From NCBI GenBank assembly GCA_947627285.1, contig CANQVL010000011.1, positions 1 to 60,796 on the forward strand: a stretch of DNA of 60,796 nt. The letters run 5' to 3'. Within the stretch, counting starts at the first letter, position 1. Every line of letters begins with the position of its first letter. A program made the position numbers and the translations under genes. Shown in pieces: positions 8,480-16,139 of this stretch. A model generated the notes under the pieces. The model was not told the origin of the DNA and did not search any database. It was given only the letters and a program-made list of their open reading frames with translations. This DNA comes from an uncultured Oscillospiraceae bacterium. GTDB taxonomy: Bacteria; Bacillota; Clostridia; Oscillospirales; Oscillospiraceae.

Positions 8480-9751
8480 ATGAAGATTCTCGTTGTTGGC
8501 GGCGGGGGCCGCGAGCATGCTGTTATTAAGGCGCTGAGGAAAAATCCGGCGGTGGATACCGTCTACGCCCTGCCGGGGAACGGCGGAATGGCTGATGACG
8601 CCGTCTGCGTGCCCATCGGCGCCACCGACATACCCGCCATCGTGGGCTTTGCCGCGGAGCACAAGGTGGATTACGCCGTGGTCACCCCCGACGACCCCCT
8701 GGCGCTGGGGTGCGTGGACGAGCTGGAGAAGATAGGCGTCCCCTGCTTCGGTCCCCGCAAAAACGCCGCCATAATCGAGGCGAGCAAGGCGTTTTCCAAG
8801 TCCCTGATGAAAAAATACCGCATCCCCACCGCCGCCCACAGGACCTTCACCCGCATGGACGAGGCCATAAGGTACGTGGAAAAAATGGGCGCGCCCATCG
8901 TCGTGAAGGCGGACGGGCTTGCCCTGGGCAAGGGCGTCACAGTGGCGCAGACCGTCGGCGAGGCGAAGGACGCCATACGCGAGATGATGGAGGGCGGCAA
9001 GTTTGGCGCCTCCGGCTCCACCGTTGTCGTCGAGGAGTACCTGGAGGGGCCTGAGGTCTCGGTCCTCTCCTTCACCGACGGGAACACCGTGGTCCCCATG
9101 GTGTCCAGCATGGACCACAAGCGCGCCGGGGACGGGGACACCGGCCCAAACACCGGCGGCATGGGTACCGTCGCCCCCAACCCCTATTACACCCCCGAGG
9201 TGGCGGAGCGGTGCATGAGGGAGATATTTATCCCCACGATAAAGGCCATGAACGCCGAGGGCCGCACCTTCAAGGGGTGCCTCTACTTCGGGCTGATGAT
9301 AACAAAGGACGGACCCAAGGTCATAGAATACAACTGCCGCTTCGGTGACCCGGAGACACAGGTGGTCCTGCCACTTCTGGAGTCTGACCTTCTCACCGTC
9401 ATGCGGGCGGTGACCGACGGCAGGCTCGCCGAGACGGAGGTAAAATTCTCGGATAAGTCCGCCTGCTGCGTGGTTTTGGCGTCAAAGGGCTACCCCGTGA
9501 AATACCAGAGCGGCTGTGAGATAGTCCTCCCCGAGACCGGCGAAAACAGGGAAATCTTTGTTGCCGGCGCGGAGAAAAAAGACGGGCGGCTTTTGAGCCA
9601 CGGCGGGCGAGTTTTGGGCTGTGTCGCCGTGGAAAACACCCTTGAGGACGCGGTGCGCGGGGCCTACGACCTTGCGGACAGGGTAAAATTCGACAACGGC
9701 TTCTGCCGCCGGGACATAGGAAAACGGGCGCTGGACGCCTTGAAAAAGTAA
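8480..9751 (+). CDS. purD: Phosphoribosylamine-glycine ligase PurD
   Basis: ATP-grasp ligase joining phosphoribosylamine and glycine to give GAR. Full-length (423 aa). It opens with the Rossmann-like KILVVGGGGREHAV, has the phosphate-binding PDDPLALGCVDEL region, and contains the ATP-grasp core VVKADGLALGKGV, then SFTDG and DGDTGPNTGGMG. The metal-binding YNCRFGDPETQ motif is intact. A strong AAGGGGAGG site at 8463-8471 sets the start. It lies between the AICAR transformylase and purL, with 21 bp and 12 bp gaps, in the same operon. Confidence 0.95.
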   Translation: MKILVVGGGGREHAVIKALRKNPAVDTVYALPGNGGMADDAVCVPIGATDIPAIVGFAAEHKVDYAVVTPDDPLALGCVDELEKIGVPCFGPRKNAAIIEASKAFSKSLMKKYRIPTAAHRTFTRMDEAIRYVEKMGAPIVVKADGLALGKGVTVAQTVGEAKDAIREMMEGGKFGASGSTVVVEEYLEGPEVSVLSFTDGNTVVPMVSSMDHKRAGDGDTGPNTGGMGTVAPNPYYTPEVAERCMREIFIPTIKAMNAEGRTFKGCLYFGLMITKDGPKVIEYNCRFGDPETQVVLPLLESDLLTVMRAVTDGRLAETEVKFSDKSACCVVLASKGYPVKYQSGCEIVLPETGENREIFVAGAEKKDGRLLSHGGRVLGCVAVENTLEDAVRGAYDLADRVKFDNGFCRRDIGKRALDALKK

Positions 9752-9763
9752 GAGGTTGCTGAA

Positions 9764-12700
9764 ATGGTTTACAGAGTTTATGTGGAGAAACGAAACGGAC
9801 TGACGCTGGAGGCGGACGCCCTGGCGCGGGACCTGAGGGAGCTTTTGGGCATAAAAAACCTCAGGAGCGTGCGGGTGCTGAACCGCTACGACGTGGAGGG
9901 CATAGACGGGGAGCTTTTCAAAACGGCTGTGAGCACCGTGTTCTCCGAGCCCCAGCTTGACCTCACCTGCTCCGAGCTTCACGCGGAGGGGACGGTATTT
10001 GCCGTGGAGTTCCTCCCCGGCCAGTTCGACCAGCGGGCGGACTCCGCCGCCCAGTGCATACAGATAATCTCCCAGGGCGAGCGCCCCACGGTCAGGTCCG
10101 CAAAGGTGTACGTCCTGGGCGGAAGGCTCTCCCGCGACGACGTGGAGAGGGTGAAAAGGTACGTCATAAACCCGGTGGAGGCCCGGGAGGCGTCACTGGA
10201 GACGTACGAGACGCTGAAAACCGACTACGCCGTACCCACAACCGTTGAGACTTTGGAGGGCTTCACGAAGCTCAACCACAGCGCAATCGAGGAGTTTGTG
10301 GCAAAATACGGCCTCGCCATGGACGCGGACGATCTCATGTTCTGCCGTGACTACTTCAAAAGCGAGAACCGGGAGCCCACCATCACCGAGATACGCATGA
10401 TCGACACCTACTGGTCCGACCACTGCCGCCACACCACCTTCCTCACCCACATAGACTCCGTGGAGTTTGAGGACCCGGACGCCCAGTCGGAGTACGAAAA
10501 CTACATCGCCATGCGCGACTACTGCCATGACAGGAAGCCCCAGTGCCTCATGGACATCGCCACCGTGGGCGCAAAGTACCTGAAAAAGCGTGGACTTCTC
10601 CCAAAGCTTGACGAGTCCGAGGAGATAAACGCCTGCACGGTGAAGATAAAGGTCACCGTGGACGGCGAGGAGCAGGACTGGCTCCTGCTTTTCAAAAATG
10701 AGACGCACAACCACCCCACGGAGATCGAGCCCTTCGGCGGAGCGGCGACCTGCATAGGCGGCGCCATCCGTGACCCCCTCTCCGGGCGCAGCTACGTCTA
10801 CGCCGCCATGCGCGTCACGGGCGCGGCGGACCCCACGGCGCCGGTATCCGAGACCATGGCGGGAAAGCTCCCCCAGAGGCAGCTGGTGACAGGCGCGGCG
10901 GCGGGCTACAGCTCCTACGGCAACCAGATAGGTCTTGCCACGGGCATTGTTGACGAGATATACCACCCCGGCTACGCCGCCAAGCACATGGAGATAGGCG
11001 CGGTACTGGGCGCGGCGCCCGCCGAAAACGTCAGGCGCGAGGCCCCCCAGCCGGGAGACATAGTTATCCTTTTAGGCGGGCGCACGGGGCGGGACGGCAT
11101 AGGCGGCGCCACCGGCTCCTCCAAGGCCCACAACGCCCACTCCGTGGAAACCTGCGGGGCAGAGGTCCAGAAGGGCAACGCGCCGGAGGAGAGAAAGCTC
11201 CAGCGGCTCTTCCGCAATCCCCTCGCCACCCGCCTCATAAAGCGGTGCAACGACTTCGGCGCGGGCGGCGTCAGCGTCGCCGTGGGGGAGCTTGCCGACG
11301 GCCTGCTCATCGACCTCAACAGCGTCCCCAAGAAGTACGAGGGGCTTGACGGAACGGAGCTCGCCATTTCCGAGTCCCAGGAGCGCATGGCGGTGGTCGT
11401 CGCCCCCGAGGACAGGGACGAGTTCATGGAGCTGGCGTCGTCTGAGAACCTGGAGGCCACGGTAATTGCCGTTGTCACCCGCGAGCCCAGGCTCGTCATG
11501 GAGTGGAACGGGAAGAAGATCGTGGACGTATCCCGTGAATTCCTCAACACCAACGGCGCGCCCAAGCACACCGCCATAAGGGTTGCGGCTCCAAAGGACG
11601 TGACCGCCGATCTCTCCGGCTCCTTTGCCGAAAATATGATGAAGACCGTCTCGGACCTGAACGTCTGCTCAAAGCGCGGTCTTGCCGAGCGCTTCGACTC
11701 CACCATCGGCGCGGCGAGCCTGCTCATGCCCTTTGGCGGGAAGAACCAGCTCACGCCCATCCAGGCGATGGCGCACCGCCTCCCCATGGACCGGGGACAA
11801 TCCGACGACTGCTCCTTCATGGCCTGGGGCTACAACCCGAAAATAACCGAGGCGTCCCCCTTCAGGGGCGCGTACCTGGCGGTGGTGGAGTCCGTCTCCA
11901 AGCTCATAGCCGCCGGAGCGTCCTTTGAGGACGTATACCTCACCTTCCAGGAGTATTTCTGCCGCCCCGGGTCCGACCCGGAGCGCTGGGGACAGCCGCT
12001 TGCGGCGCTTTTGGGGGCGCTGAAGGCACAGCGTGAGCTGGGTATCGGCGCCATAGGCGGCAAGGACTCCATGTCCGGCTCCTTTGAGGACCTGGACGTG
12101 CCGCCAACGCTCGTGTCCTTCGCCGTGACCGTGGGCAAGGGATCCCAGGTCGTCTCCAACGAGTTCAAGGCGGCGGGGCACAAGGTGATTTGGCTGAGAC
12201 CTGAGTACAAAAACGGGCTTCCCACCGCCGAAAGCCTTAAAGCCATTTACGGGCGCGTGGCGGAGCTCCTCCGCTCCGGCAAGGCAGTAACCGCCTACAC
12301 CCCCACCTACGGCGGGGCGGCGGAGGCTGTATTCAAAATGTCCATCGGCAACGGCGTAGGCTTCAAATTCGCCGGCGGCACGGACATGAGGGATATATTC
12401 TCCCACTTCTACGGCTCCTTCATCCTTGAAATGGCGTCAGACGCCTCAGAATCCGTTCTGGGCGAGACTACGGATACAGGCGATGTAACACTCGCCCACG
12501 AATCCGTGCCGCTGAAGGCGCTTTTAGAGGCGTGGGAGGGCAGGCTGGAGAAGGTCTACCCCACAAGGGCGGGGGAGACGGTGCCGGCGCCGGAGTACAG
12601 CTTCCTGGCAATAACCCGCGCCGCGCCCAAGTCCGGCACGGCAAGGCCCCAGGTGCTCATACCCGTTTTCCCCGGCACGAACTGCGAGTTCGACACCGCC

Positions 12701-13438
12701 CGGGCCTTTGAGTCGGCGGGGGCGAAGGCGAAAATATTCGTCATTCGCAACCGCACCAGCTCCGATATCGCCGCCAGCGCCGAGGAATTCGCAAGGCTGG
12801 TGGAGGAGTCGCAGATAGTCTTTATCCCCGGCGGCTTTTCCGGCGGCGACGAGCCGGATGGGTCCGGCAAATTCATCACCGCCTTCTTCCGAAACGCCGG
12901 CATCAAGCAGGCGGTTACGGACCTTTTGGAGCGCCGGGACGGGCTCATGGGCGGCATCTGCAACGGCTTCCAGGCCCTTGTGAAGCTGGGTCTTGTGCCC
13001 TACGGACGCATCATTGACACCGACGAGACCTGCCCCACGCTGACCTTCAACAACATAGGCCGCCACCAGTCAAGGCTTGTGAGGACGAAGATAGCCTCCA
13101 ACAAGTCCCCCTGGTTCGCCGCCACGGAGCCGGGGCAGATCTACACCGTCCCCATCTCCCACGGCGAGGGCAAGTTCCTCGCCTCCGCCCAGACAGTGGC
13201 GCAGATGGCGGAGCGCGGGCAGATAGCCACCCAGTACGTGGATTTTGCGGGGCGCCCCACAATGGACATCGCCCACAACCCCAACGGGTCCGTTGCCGCC
13301 ATCGAGGGCATAACCAGCCCCGACGGGCGGGTCTTCGGCAAAATGGGACACTCCGAGCGCGTCGGCGGCCTTTACCGCAACGTCCCCGGTGAGTTCGATA
13401 TGAAGCTCTTTGAGTCCGGCGTGAGATACTTCAAGTAA
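9764..13438 (+). CDS. purL: Phosphoribosylformylglycinamidine synthase PurL, single-chain form
   Basis: Converts FGAR to FGAM using ATP and glutamine. At 1224 aa it is the long form with all domains on one chain, unlike the separate PurS/PurL/PurQ of Bacillus. The N-terminal PurS-like part is followed by synthetase domains, with DTYWSDHCRHTTF and the NETHNHPTEIEPFGGAATC metal/ATP segment. The C-terminal third is a class I glutamine amidotransferase: PVFPGTNCEFD, the nucleophile elbow GGICNGFQAL and the His-Glu pair in ISHGEGKF. It is the last gene of the operon. No strong terminator directly follows; the next structured DNA is at 13518-13567. Confidence 0.95.
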   Translation: MVYRVYVEKRNGLTLEADALARDLRELLGIKNLRSVRVLNRYDVEGIDGELFKTAVSTVFSEPQLDLTCSELHAEGTVFAVEFLPGQFDQRADSAAQCIQIISQGERPTVRSAKVYVLGGRLSRDDVERVKRYVINPVEAREASLETYETLKTDYAVPTTVETLEGFTKLNHSAIEEFVAKYGLAMDADDLMFCRDYFKSENREPTITEIRMIDTYWSDHCRHTTFLTHIDSVEFEDPDAQSEYENYIAMRDYCHDRKPQCLMDIATVGAKYLKKRGLLPKLDESEEINACTVKIKVTVDGEEQDWLLLFKNETHNHPTEIEPFGGAATCIGGAIRDPLSGRSYVYAAMRVTGAADPTAPVSETMAGKLPQRQLVTGAAAGYSSYGNQIGLATGIVDEIYHPGYAAKHMEIGAVLGAAPAENVRREAPQPGDIVILLGGRTGRDGIGGATGSSKAHNAHSVETCGAEVQKGNAPEERKLQRLFRNPLATRLIKRCNDFGAGGVSVAVGELADGLLIDLNSVPKKYEGLDGTELAISESQERMAVVVAPEDRDEFMELASSENLEATVIAVVTREPRLVMEWNGKKIVDVSREFLNTNGAPKHTAIRVAAPKDVTADLSGSFAENMMKTVSDLNVCSKRGLAERFDSTIGAASLLMPFGGKNQLTPIQAMAHRLPMDRGQSDDCSFMAWGYNPKITEASPFRGAYLAVVESVSKLIAAGASFEDVYLTFQEYFCRPGSDPERWGQPLAALLGALKAQRELGIGAIGGKDSMSGSFEDLDVPPTLVSFAVTVGKGSQVVSNEFKAAGHKVIWLRPEYKNGLPTAESLKAIYGRVAELLRSGKAVTAYTPTYGGAAEAVFKMSIGNGVGFKFAGGTDMRDIFSHFYGSFILEMASDASESVLGETTDTGDVTLAHESVPLKALLEAWEGRLEKVYPTRAGETVPAPEYSFLAITRAAPKSGTARPQVLIPVFPGTNCEFDTARAFESAGAKAKIFVIRNRTSSDIAASAEEFARLVEESQIVFIPGGFSGGDEPDGSGKFITAFFRNAGIKQAVTDLLERRDGLMGGICNGFQALVKLGLVPYGRIIDTDETCPTLTFNNIGRHQSRLVRTKIASNKSPWFAATEPGQIYTVPISHGEGKFLASAQTVAQMAERGQIATQYVDFAGRPTMDIAHNPNGSVAAIEGITSPDGRVFGKMGHSERVGGLYRNVPGEFDMKLFESGVRYFK

Positions 13439-13517
13439 CTTATTTATAGGTCAATTATACCACAAAATTAATTAAAGTCAAGCAAAACTTTCGGTTTATT
13501 AATGCAACTTTCGCATG

Positions 13518-13567
13518 AATCCCCGCGACGAGGTTATGTACCTGCCGCGGGGATTTCGGTACATAAC
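13518..13567 (+). promoter_or_regulatory. Interleaved hairpins upstream of the MATE gene
   Basis: Two stems compete for the same DNA. AATCCCCGCG (13518-13527) pairs with 13546-13555, and GTTATGTACC (13533-13542) pairs with GGTACATAAC (13558-13567). They are interleaved, so they would form either alternative structures or a pseudoknot. The tail lacks a T-run, so plain termination after purL is uncertain. Confidence 0.5.
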
Positions 13568-13569
13568 GC

Positions 13570-13606
13570 TTGACAAAATTTATAAAAAGTTTATCATTGG
13601 TACATA
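13570..13606 (+). promoter_or_regulatory. MATE gene promoter flanked by GGTACATAA repeats
   Basis: TTGACA (13570-13575), a 16-bp spacer and TATCAT (13592-13597). The 9-mer GGTACATAA occurs directly upstream of the -35 box (13558-13566) and again just after the -10 (13598-13606), with an inverted copy at 13534-13542. This arrangement suggests a repressor operator. Confidence 0.6.
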
Positions 13607-13633
13607 AGCAGATAAAAAACAGGTGATACAAAG

Positions 13634-14989
13634 ATGAAAGAGAACAAAATGGGCGTTATGCCGGTGGGGAAGCTGCTGATAACCATGTCGCTCCCCATGA
13701 TGGCGTCCATGCTGGTGCAGGCGCTTTACAACATCGTGGACTCGGTATTTGTCAGCCGCGTGTCGGAAAACGCGCTGACGGCGGTGTCGCTGGCGTTCCC
13801 CATACAGACGCTGATAATCGCCTTCGCCAACGGCGTGGGCGTGGGAATGAACGCGCTGCTGTCCAGGGCGCTGGGTGAGAAGCGCCCGGAGGAGGCGAAC
13901 AAGGTGGCGCGCCACGGGGTCATACTCATGGCGGCGTCCTACGTCATATTCCTGCTCTTCGGGCTGTTCGCCGTGCGTCCCTTTATGGCTACGCAGGTGA
14001 CGGCGGAGACGGACCCGCAGATACTTGAGTACGGCGTGCAGTACCTCTCAATAGTTTCCATATTCTCCTTCGGCATATTCGCCCAGATATGCTGTGAGAG
14101 GCTTTTCCAGTCCACGGGGCGGACGGTCTACTCCATGGTGACCCAGGCGACGGGGGCAATAATAAACATAATCCTGGACCCCATCATGATCTTCGGGCTT
14201 TTGGGCTTCCCGCGCATGGAGGCGGCGGGCGCGGCGGTGGCGACGGTCATCGGGCAGATCGTGGCGGCGATTTTGGGGATCGTGCTCAACCGCTTCAAGA
14301 ACCGGGAGATCCGGCTTGAGCCCCGGCGGATATTTGAGGTGGATCTCAAGACCGTGAGGCGTATGCTCGCCATAGGTATCCCCACCACGGTGATGCAGGC
14401 CATAGGCTCCGTTATGAGCTACGTTATGAACAGGATACTCATGGCGTTTTCCTCCACGGCGGCGGCTGTCTTCGGGGCGTATTTCAAGGTCCAGTCCTTT
14501 GTGTGTATGCCCGTTTTCGGGCTGAACGCGGGTATGGTGCCCATAATCGCCTACAACTACGGCTCAAAAAGCCGCGACAGGATAGACAAATGCGTGAAGC
14601 TGAGCATACTTTTCGCCGAGGTCATAACCGCCGCGGGCTTCCTGGTCTTCCAGCTCTTCCCGGACAAGCTTCTGGGCTTCTTTGACGCCTCGGCGTATAT
14701 GCTTAAGATCGGCGTTCCGGCGCTGAGGATAATTTCCATACACTTTTTGATGTGCGGGGCGTGTATCGTCATAGGCTCGGTGTTCCAGGCTTTGGGCAAC
14801 GGGGTCTACTCCGCCATCGTCTCCTTTTTGCGGCAGATCGTGGTGCTATTGCCGGTGGCGTACATCTTCTCCCGCGCCTTCGGGCTCTCCGCCGTGTGGT
14901 GGTGCTTCCCCATCGCGGAGGCGGTGTCGCTCACGGTGTCGATCATACTGCTTCGCAGGATATACAAGAACGTAGTAAACACTCTTTGA
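13634..14989 (+). CDS. MATE family multidrug/cation antiporter
   Basis: Integral membrane exporter of about 12 helices, 451 aa, the usual length for MATE proteins driven by Na+ or H+ gradients. Typical features are MPVGKLLITMSLPMMASMLVQ leading into helix 1, YNIVDSVFVSR, FANGVGVGMNALLSRALG and, in the second half, FGLNAGMVPIIAYNYGS. The substrate cannot be predicted. It is led by the promoter at 13570-13597 with its repeat-bearing operator-like region, so expression is probably regulated. The DUF975 gene follows 14 bp later and is likely co-transcribed. Confidence 0.92.
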   Translation: MKENKMGVMPVGKLLITMSLPMMASMLVQALYNIVDSVFVSRVSENALTAVSLAFPIQTLIIAFANGVGVGMNALLSRALGEKRPEEANKVARHGVILMAASYVIFLLFGLFAVRPFMATQVTAETDPQILEYGVQYLSIVSIFSFGIFAQICCERLFQSTGRTVYSMVTQATGAIINIILDPIMIFGLLGFPRMEAAGAAVATVIGQIVAAILGIVLNRFKNREIRLEPRRIFEVDLKTVRRMLAIGIPTTVMQAIGSVMSYVMNRILMAFSSTAAAVFGAYFKVQSFVCMPVFGLNAGMVPIIAYNYGSKSRDRIDKCVKLSILFAEVITAAGFLVFQLFPDKLLGFFDASAYMLKIGVPALRIISIHFLMCGACIVIGSVFQALGNGVYSAIVSFLRQIVVLLPVAYIFSRAFGLSAVWWCFPIAEAVSLTVSIILLRRIYKNVVNTL

Positions 14990-15003
14990 AAGGGGCGTAA
15001 ACA

Positions 15004-15798
15004 ATGTATTCCTCCTCCCGTGAGCTGAAGCTCACAGCCAAGGCCCGCATAAGGGCGCGCGTGTTCCCGATCCTTGTCACCGCCGCGCTTTTCATCGTGG
15101 CGGATTACGTCATCAGCTGGCTCTCCAGCGAGCTGTCCGGCTACAACGCCTACGTCAGGAATATTACGGACATAGTCTCCAGCTATTCCGGCGAGCTCCA
15201 GACCATGACGGACCCTGACGCGCTGAACGCCATAATCCAGCGCATATCCCAGTCCATGCCGTCCTTCACGGAGTTTATCTCCGGCAGGGGCTTGATGGGG
15301 CCGGTGCTGTCGGCGCTGGTGTCGCTCATCTCCGTGCCGCTGACCGTGGGCTATTACTACCACTGCCTGAGCGAGAGCCGGGGGACGGACACGAAGCCCG
15401 GCAGTCTCATGCGGGGGTTCAGAATGACCTTCAAGAGCCTGGGTATCTACCTGCTCACGGGAATTTTGGTCGCGCTTGGGACGCTGCTCTTCATAGTGCC
15501 GGGGTTCATTCTCGCGGCGCGCTACTCCATGGCGTATTTTGTGATGCTTGACGACCCGGAGAAGGGGGTCGTTGAGTGTATGCGCGCGTCGGGGAGGATC
15601 ATGCGCGGGCATAAGTGGCGCTATACGGTGCTGCTGCTGTCGTTTATCCTGTGGCTGATCGCCGCGTGGCTGGTGACGATGCTCATCGGCGCGCCGCTGC
15701 TGAATATTTATGTGCTGCCGTATATGCAGCTGTGCGAGGCGGGGTTTTACAACGAGCTGGTGGGGTATAAATCGGTGCCTGATGAGGCGCTGGGGTGA
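15004..15798 (+). CDS. DUF975-type integral membrane protein
   Basis: A 264-aa membrane protein of unknown function. It begins YSSSRELKLTAKARI, typical of DUF975 proteins, then has hydrophobic segments near residues 20-38, 95-115, 140-170 and 215-245. The LLTGILVALGTLLFIVPGFI helix and the following ARYSMAYFVMLDDPEKGV region also fit that family. It has an AAAGGGG site just upstream and sits 14 bp behind the MATE gene, so the pair may work together, though nothing shows a direct link. Confidence 0.75.
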   Translation: MYSSSRELKLTAKARIRARVFPILVTAALFIVADYVISWLSSELSGYNAYVRNITDIVSSYSGELQTMTDPDALNAIIQRISQSMPSFTEFISGRGLMGPVLSALVSLISVPLTVGYYYHCLSESRGTDTKPGSLMRGFRMTFKSLGIYLLTGILVALGTLLFIVPGFILAARYSMAYFVMLDDPEKGVVECMRASGRIMRGHKWRYTVLLLSFILWLIAAWLVTMLIGAPLLNIYVLPYMQLCEAGFYNELVGYKSVPDEALG

Positions 15799-15806
15799 TG
15801 TCCAAC

Positions 15807-16019
15807 CGCTCCTGAGCCGCGGGGCTAGTTAAAGAACCGCGCCTTTAATAGGCGCGGGGGACTTACTTTCTCCTCTTTTGACCCGTCAAAAGAGGAGAAA
15901 GTAACAAAGAGAAGAAAACCGGGTCAAGGGGGCTTTCGATTTTCCCCCTTGACAATCCCCTTTTAAAAACGACCACACAGGGGGCCGCGGCCCCCTATGT
16001 GGAGAACCCCCGGGGGAGC
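15807..16019. repeat. Composite hairpin repeat, copy A
   Basis: Non-coding stretch between the DUF975 gene and the inverted SLH gene. It contains, in order: a GCTCCTGAGCCGCGGGGCT unit (15808-15826), a CGCGCC/GGCGCG hairpin (15839-15857), a perfect 17-bp inverted repeat starting ACTTTCTCCTCTTTTGA (15864-15902), a GTCAAGGGGG/CCCCCTTGAC hairpin (about 15923-15952) and a GGGGGCC/GGCCCCC palindrome (about 15979-15996). The same order recurs at 26390-26654 and, split by IS66, around 28390-31040. Confidence 0.8.
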
Positions 16020-16080
16020 GTGCCGGGGCGGGGCGCATAAAAAATAACCACTCGGGGGACGGGTGGTTTTAGGTATGGGA

Positions 16081-16108
16081 AAGCCCCGCGGCGTGAGCCG
16101 CGGGGCTT
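16081..16108 (-). terminator. Terminator of the second SLH gene
   Basis: Twelve-base arms AAGCCCCGCGGC (16081-16092) and complement (16097-16108) with a four-base loop, lying 32 bp after the SLH stop on the minus strand. The arms are identical to those of the terminator at 2505-2532. Confidence 0.7.
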
Positions 16109-16139
16109 GATTGTGCTTGGGGGATTAGGTTTGCTGAAA

